Assembly: GCA_902494135.1 (NCBI GenBank)
Contig: CABUSE010000016.1
Location: 1-16,145, forward strand
Direction of reading: 5' to 3'
Length of the DNA: 16,145 nt
DNA from: an uncultured Collinsella sp.
Lineage (GTDB): Bacteria; Actinomycetota; Coriobacteriia; Coriobacteriales; Coriobacteriaceae
This document shows, one piece after another, positions 14,852 through 16,145 of the stretch. The notes under the pieces are model-generated. The model had not been told where the DNA came from. It worked only from the letters and a program-made list of their open reading frames with translations, and did no database searches. Numbering within the stretch: position 1 is the stretch's first letter; every line of letters begins with the position of its first letter. Both the position numbers and the translations under genes were made by a program.

Positions 14852-14951
14852 CGATAGCTCGATACTTCTACGATAAGTTTGTACAGGCTTATACAACTCG
14901 ATATAATCCGATATAGTTGCGATAAACTAATAAAGCTAAGATTGACCGATA
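14852..14951 (+). repeat. Cluster of seven CGATA repeats
   Basis: CGATA starts at 14852, 14860, 14871, 14899, 14909, 14920 and 14947, all on the plus strand. The spacings are 8, 11, 28, 10, 11 and 27 bases. They thus form two triplets about 48 bases apart with near one-turn spacing, then a seventh copy. The stretch is markedly AT-rich compared with its flanks and surrounds the promoter of the next gene. It resembles a multi-site binding region (iteron-like or activator sites). Confidence 0.6.
14879..14907 (+). promoter_or_regulatory. Promoter candidate of the AAA ATPase gene
   Basis: TATAAT (14902-14907) is a perfect -10 with TTGTAC (14879-14884) exactly 17 bases upstream. The spacer holds an inverted pair, TTGTA (14879-14883) and TACAA (14892-14896), a possible operator. 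The start codon is about 70 bases downstream. The remainder of the 14767-14976 gap shows no gene and no clear terminator for the GT block. Confidence 0.6.
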
Positions 14952-14976
14952 ATCGATTTCCTTGAGAGGCAAACAA

Positions 14977-16080
14977 GTGAGCGCCACAATATTCCATAAC
15001 CCGTTTCGTCCCACTGCCGGCGCTGAGCCTCCGCGCATAATTGGTCGTGATGATATTGCCCTTGAGTTTACCGAGAGTTTGAATTCGGGAATTGGTGCAC
15101 CTGCGAGGCTCATGCGCGTTGCCGGGCCAAGGGGTTCCGGAAAAACTGTTTTGCTCTGTGATCTTAGAGATCGTGCACGAGAGCTTGGCTGGAAGACGGC
15201 TATTGTTTCTGCTGGTCCCAACCTATTGCTGGACCTGAAGGATCAGATTGCAGAATCCTCCCTTGCGACCAATGCTTCAGTCGGCGTAAATGCCGGCTTT
15301 GTTTCCGCTAAATTCGACGTTGTGCCAAAAGAGTCGAGTCTTAGAAAGTTGCTTGGCTCGGCCGCAAAGTCTTCCAAGGGCCTGTTTATTGCAATAGATG
15401 AGGTGCAGGATGCCCCGATTGACGATATGCGCGCTATTGCTTCTGCTGTGCAGCTTCTAATAGGGGAGAAAGTCGATATTGCTCTCGCATTTGCCGGATT
15501 GCCCGCTGGTGTTATGGATCTTATTAACGGCAAGGCACTTACATTCTTGCGTCGTGCCCTCCCCGAAGATCTGGCGCCTATCAACCAGGTGGAGGTAGCG
15601 CTCTCTATGGGCGATAGCTTTATAGCGACTGGTTTGACCATAGAGGACGATCTGCTGTCGAGAGCCGCTAAGGCCACGAAGGGCTATGCCTATTTGGTGC
15701 AACTGGTCGGTTACTCCATTTGGCAGCGCGCCAACTTGCATCGTGTCAAAAGTGCCAACGTGAGCGAGCGCGATGTTATCGAAGGCATTGCGCTGGCAGA
15801 GGCTCGTTTTCACGATGTTGTTCACGAGCCCGCGATTTCTGGACTTGGACTCAACGATATCAAATATCTTTTGGCCATGTGCGAGGATAAGCAGCAGTCC
15901 AAATCATCTGAGATTGCTAAACGTATGGGTAAAAAGACCAATGAGGTCAGCTCTATTAGGGCTAAGCTGCTACAAAGAGAGGTTATTCAGGCTCCACAGA
16001 GGGGCTACGTGCAGTTTGCCGTGCCGGACCTAGATATCTATCTGCGAGAGAATGCCGCGGAGATTCTCGAGCGGTTCTAA
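14977..16080 (+). CDS. Stand-alone AAA ATPase with C-terminal winged-helix-like region
   Basis: A 367-residue AAA ATPase of the Orc1/Cdc6-like or AAA_16 type common in Actinobacteria. The N-terminus carries H-N-P-F-R-P-T-A-G...I-I-G-R-D-D (7-26), the box that typically precedes the ATPase core. Walker A is G-P-R-G-S-G-K-T (50-57); Walker B is L-F-I-A-I-D-E-V-Q (136-144), with the catalytic Glu intact; a sensor-like A-L-A-F-A-G-L-P (169-176) follows. Residues about 290-350 (L-N-D-I-K-Y-L-L-A...S-S-E-I-A-K-R-M-G...G-Y-V-Q-F) look like a winged helix. Its cellular job is unknown; defence, transcription control and replication-related roles are all possible. The GTG at 14977 is chosen because GAGAGG (14965-14970) is six bases upstream; a TTG at 14962 overlaps that site. 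A terminator follows directly. Confidence 0.85.
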   Translation: MSATIFHNPFRPTAGAEPPRIIGRDDIALEFTESLNSGIGAPARLMRVAGPRGSGKTVLLCDLRDRARELGWKTAIVSAGPNLLLDLKDQIAESSLATNASVGVNAGFVSAKFDVVPKESSLRKLLGSAAKSSKGLFIAIDEVQDAPIDDMRAIASAVQLLIGEKVDIALAFAGLPAGVMDLINGKALTFLRRALPEDLAPINQVEVALSMGDSFIATGLTIEDDLLSRAAKATKGYAYLVQLVGYSIWQRANLHRVKSANVSERDVIEGIALAEARFHDVVHEPAISGLGLNDIKYLLAMCEDKQQSKSSEIAKRMGKKTNEVSSIRAKLLQREVIQAPQRGYVQFAVPDLDIYLRENAAEILERF

Positions 16081-16085
16081 ATCAA

Positions 16086-16117
16086 GGCATGAATAGCCGC
16101 CGGTTAACTGCCTTTTT
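16086..16117 (+). terminator. Intrinsic terminator after the AAA ATPase gene
   Basis: GGCA (16086-16089) pairs with TGCC (16109-16112). An inner stem, TAGCC with GGTTA (one G-U), has a three-base loop. Five T (16113-16117) follow. It starts five bases after the stop codon. Confidence 0.65.
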
Positions 16118-16132
16118 CGACTTGGCTCGCGT

Positions 16133-16145
16133 CCCCCCCCCCCCC
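16133..16145. repeat. Poly-C run at the window end
   Basis: Thirteen consecutive C end the window. This is most likely where an assembly stopped or was padded; a true homopolymer tract cannot be excluded from this window alone. Confidence 0.6.

Noticed and set aside
1..16145. tRNA, rRNA, CRISPR array, insertion sequence or integrase
   Set aside because: I saw no cloverleaf-like segments, regularly spaced direct repeats with spacers, transposase motifs or terminal inverted repeats. The CGATA repeats are too short and irregular for a CRISPR array.

Overview
The window looks like chromosomal DNA from a GC-rich Gram-positive actinobacterium. My best guess is a Coriobacteriia member such as Collinsella. 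This rests on the sufC-sufB order, a sortase-type surface protein with a Ser/Asp/Lys-rich stalk, strong Shine-Dalgarno sites with frequent GTG/TTG starts, and GT2-rich glycan genes. It is an inference, since no marker gene is present. The right end stops in a run of 13 C, which looks like a contig end.

Layout. (1) Bases 1-1300, minus strand: sufC and the 5' part of sufB (Fe-S cluster assembly), running off the left edge. (2) Bases 1301-1480: a divergent regulatory region with an inverted repeat over the suf -35 box. It is followed by an Rrf2/IscR-type regulator with three cysteines (1481-1912), the likely Fe-S-sensing controller of suf. (3) Bases 1921-2614: an overlapping nucleotidyltransferase/HEPN pair of the MntA-HepT (HI0073/HI0074) toxin-antitoxin class. 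(4) Bases 2742-4559: a secreted, wall-anchored protein with a lysozyme-like N-terminal domain, a long low-complexity stalk and an MPKTG sorting signal, closed by a good terminator. (5) Bases 4759-6555: a divergent member of the AAA-ATPase-like/PD-(D/E)XK family that keeps the P-loop but has lost the Walker B glutamate and the usual nuclease E-x-K. (6) Bases 6580-14766: a glycosyltransferase locus. One GlfT/rhamnosyltransferase-like GT2 gene lies on the minus strand. Divergent from it are five plus-strand GT2 genes, the last an 828-residue protein with two GT2 domains. No polymerase, flippase or sugar-nucleotide gene lies in the window, so these enzymes must work with a glycan pathway encoded elsewhere. 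(7) Bases 14767-16145: an AT-rich promoter region with repeated CGATA motifs, a stand-alone AAA ATPase with a C-terminal winged-helix-like region, a terminator and the poly-C end.

The points most worth a second look are the probable pseudo-enzyme at 4759-6555, the wall-anchored lysozyme-like protein, the mosaic (gene-conversion-like) similarity between the GT genes at 7856 and 10081, the phased CGATA repeats before the last ATPase, and the candidate Rrf2 operator on the suf promoter. I saw no tRNA, rRNA, CRISPR array or insertion sequence. No intergenic stretch exceeds 300 bases; the longest (7600-7855, 14767-14976, 4560-4758) are described in the entries. Promoters and operators were found by eye.
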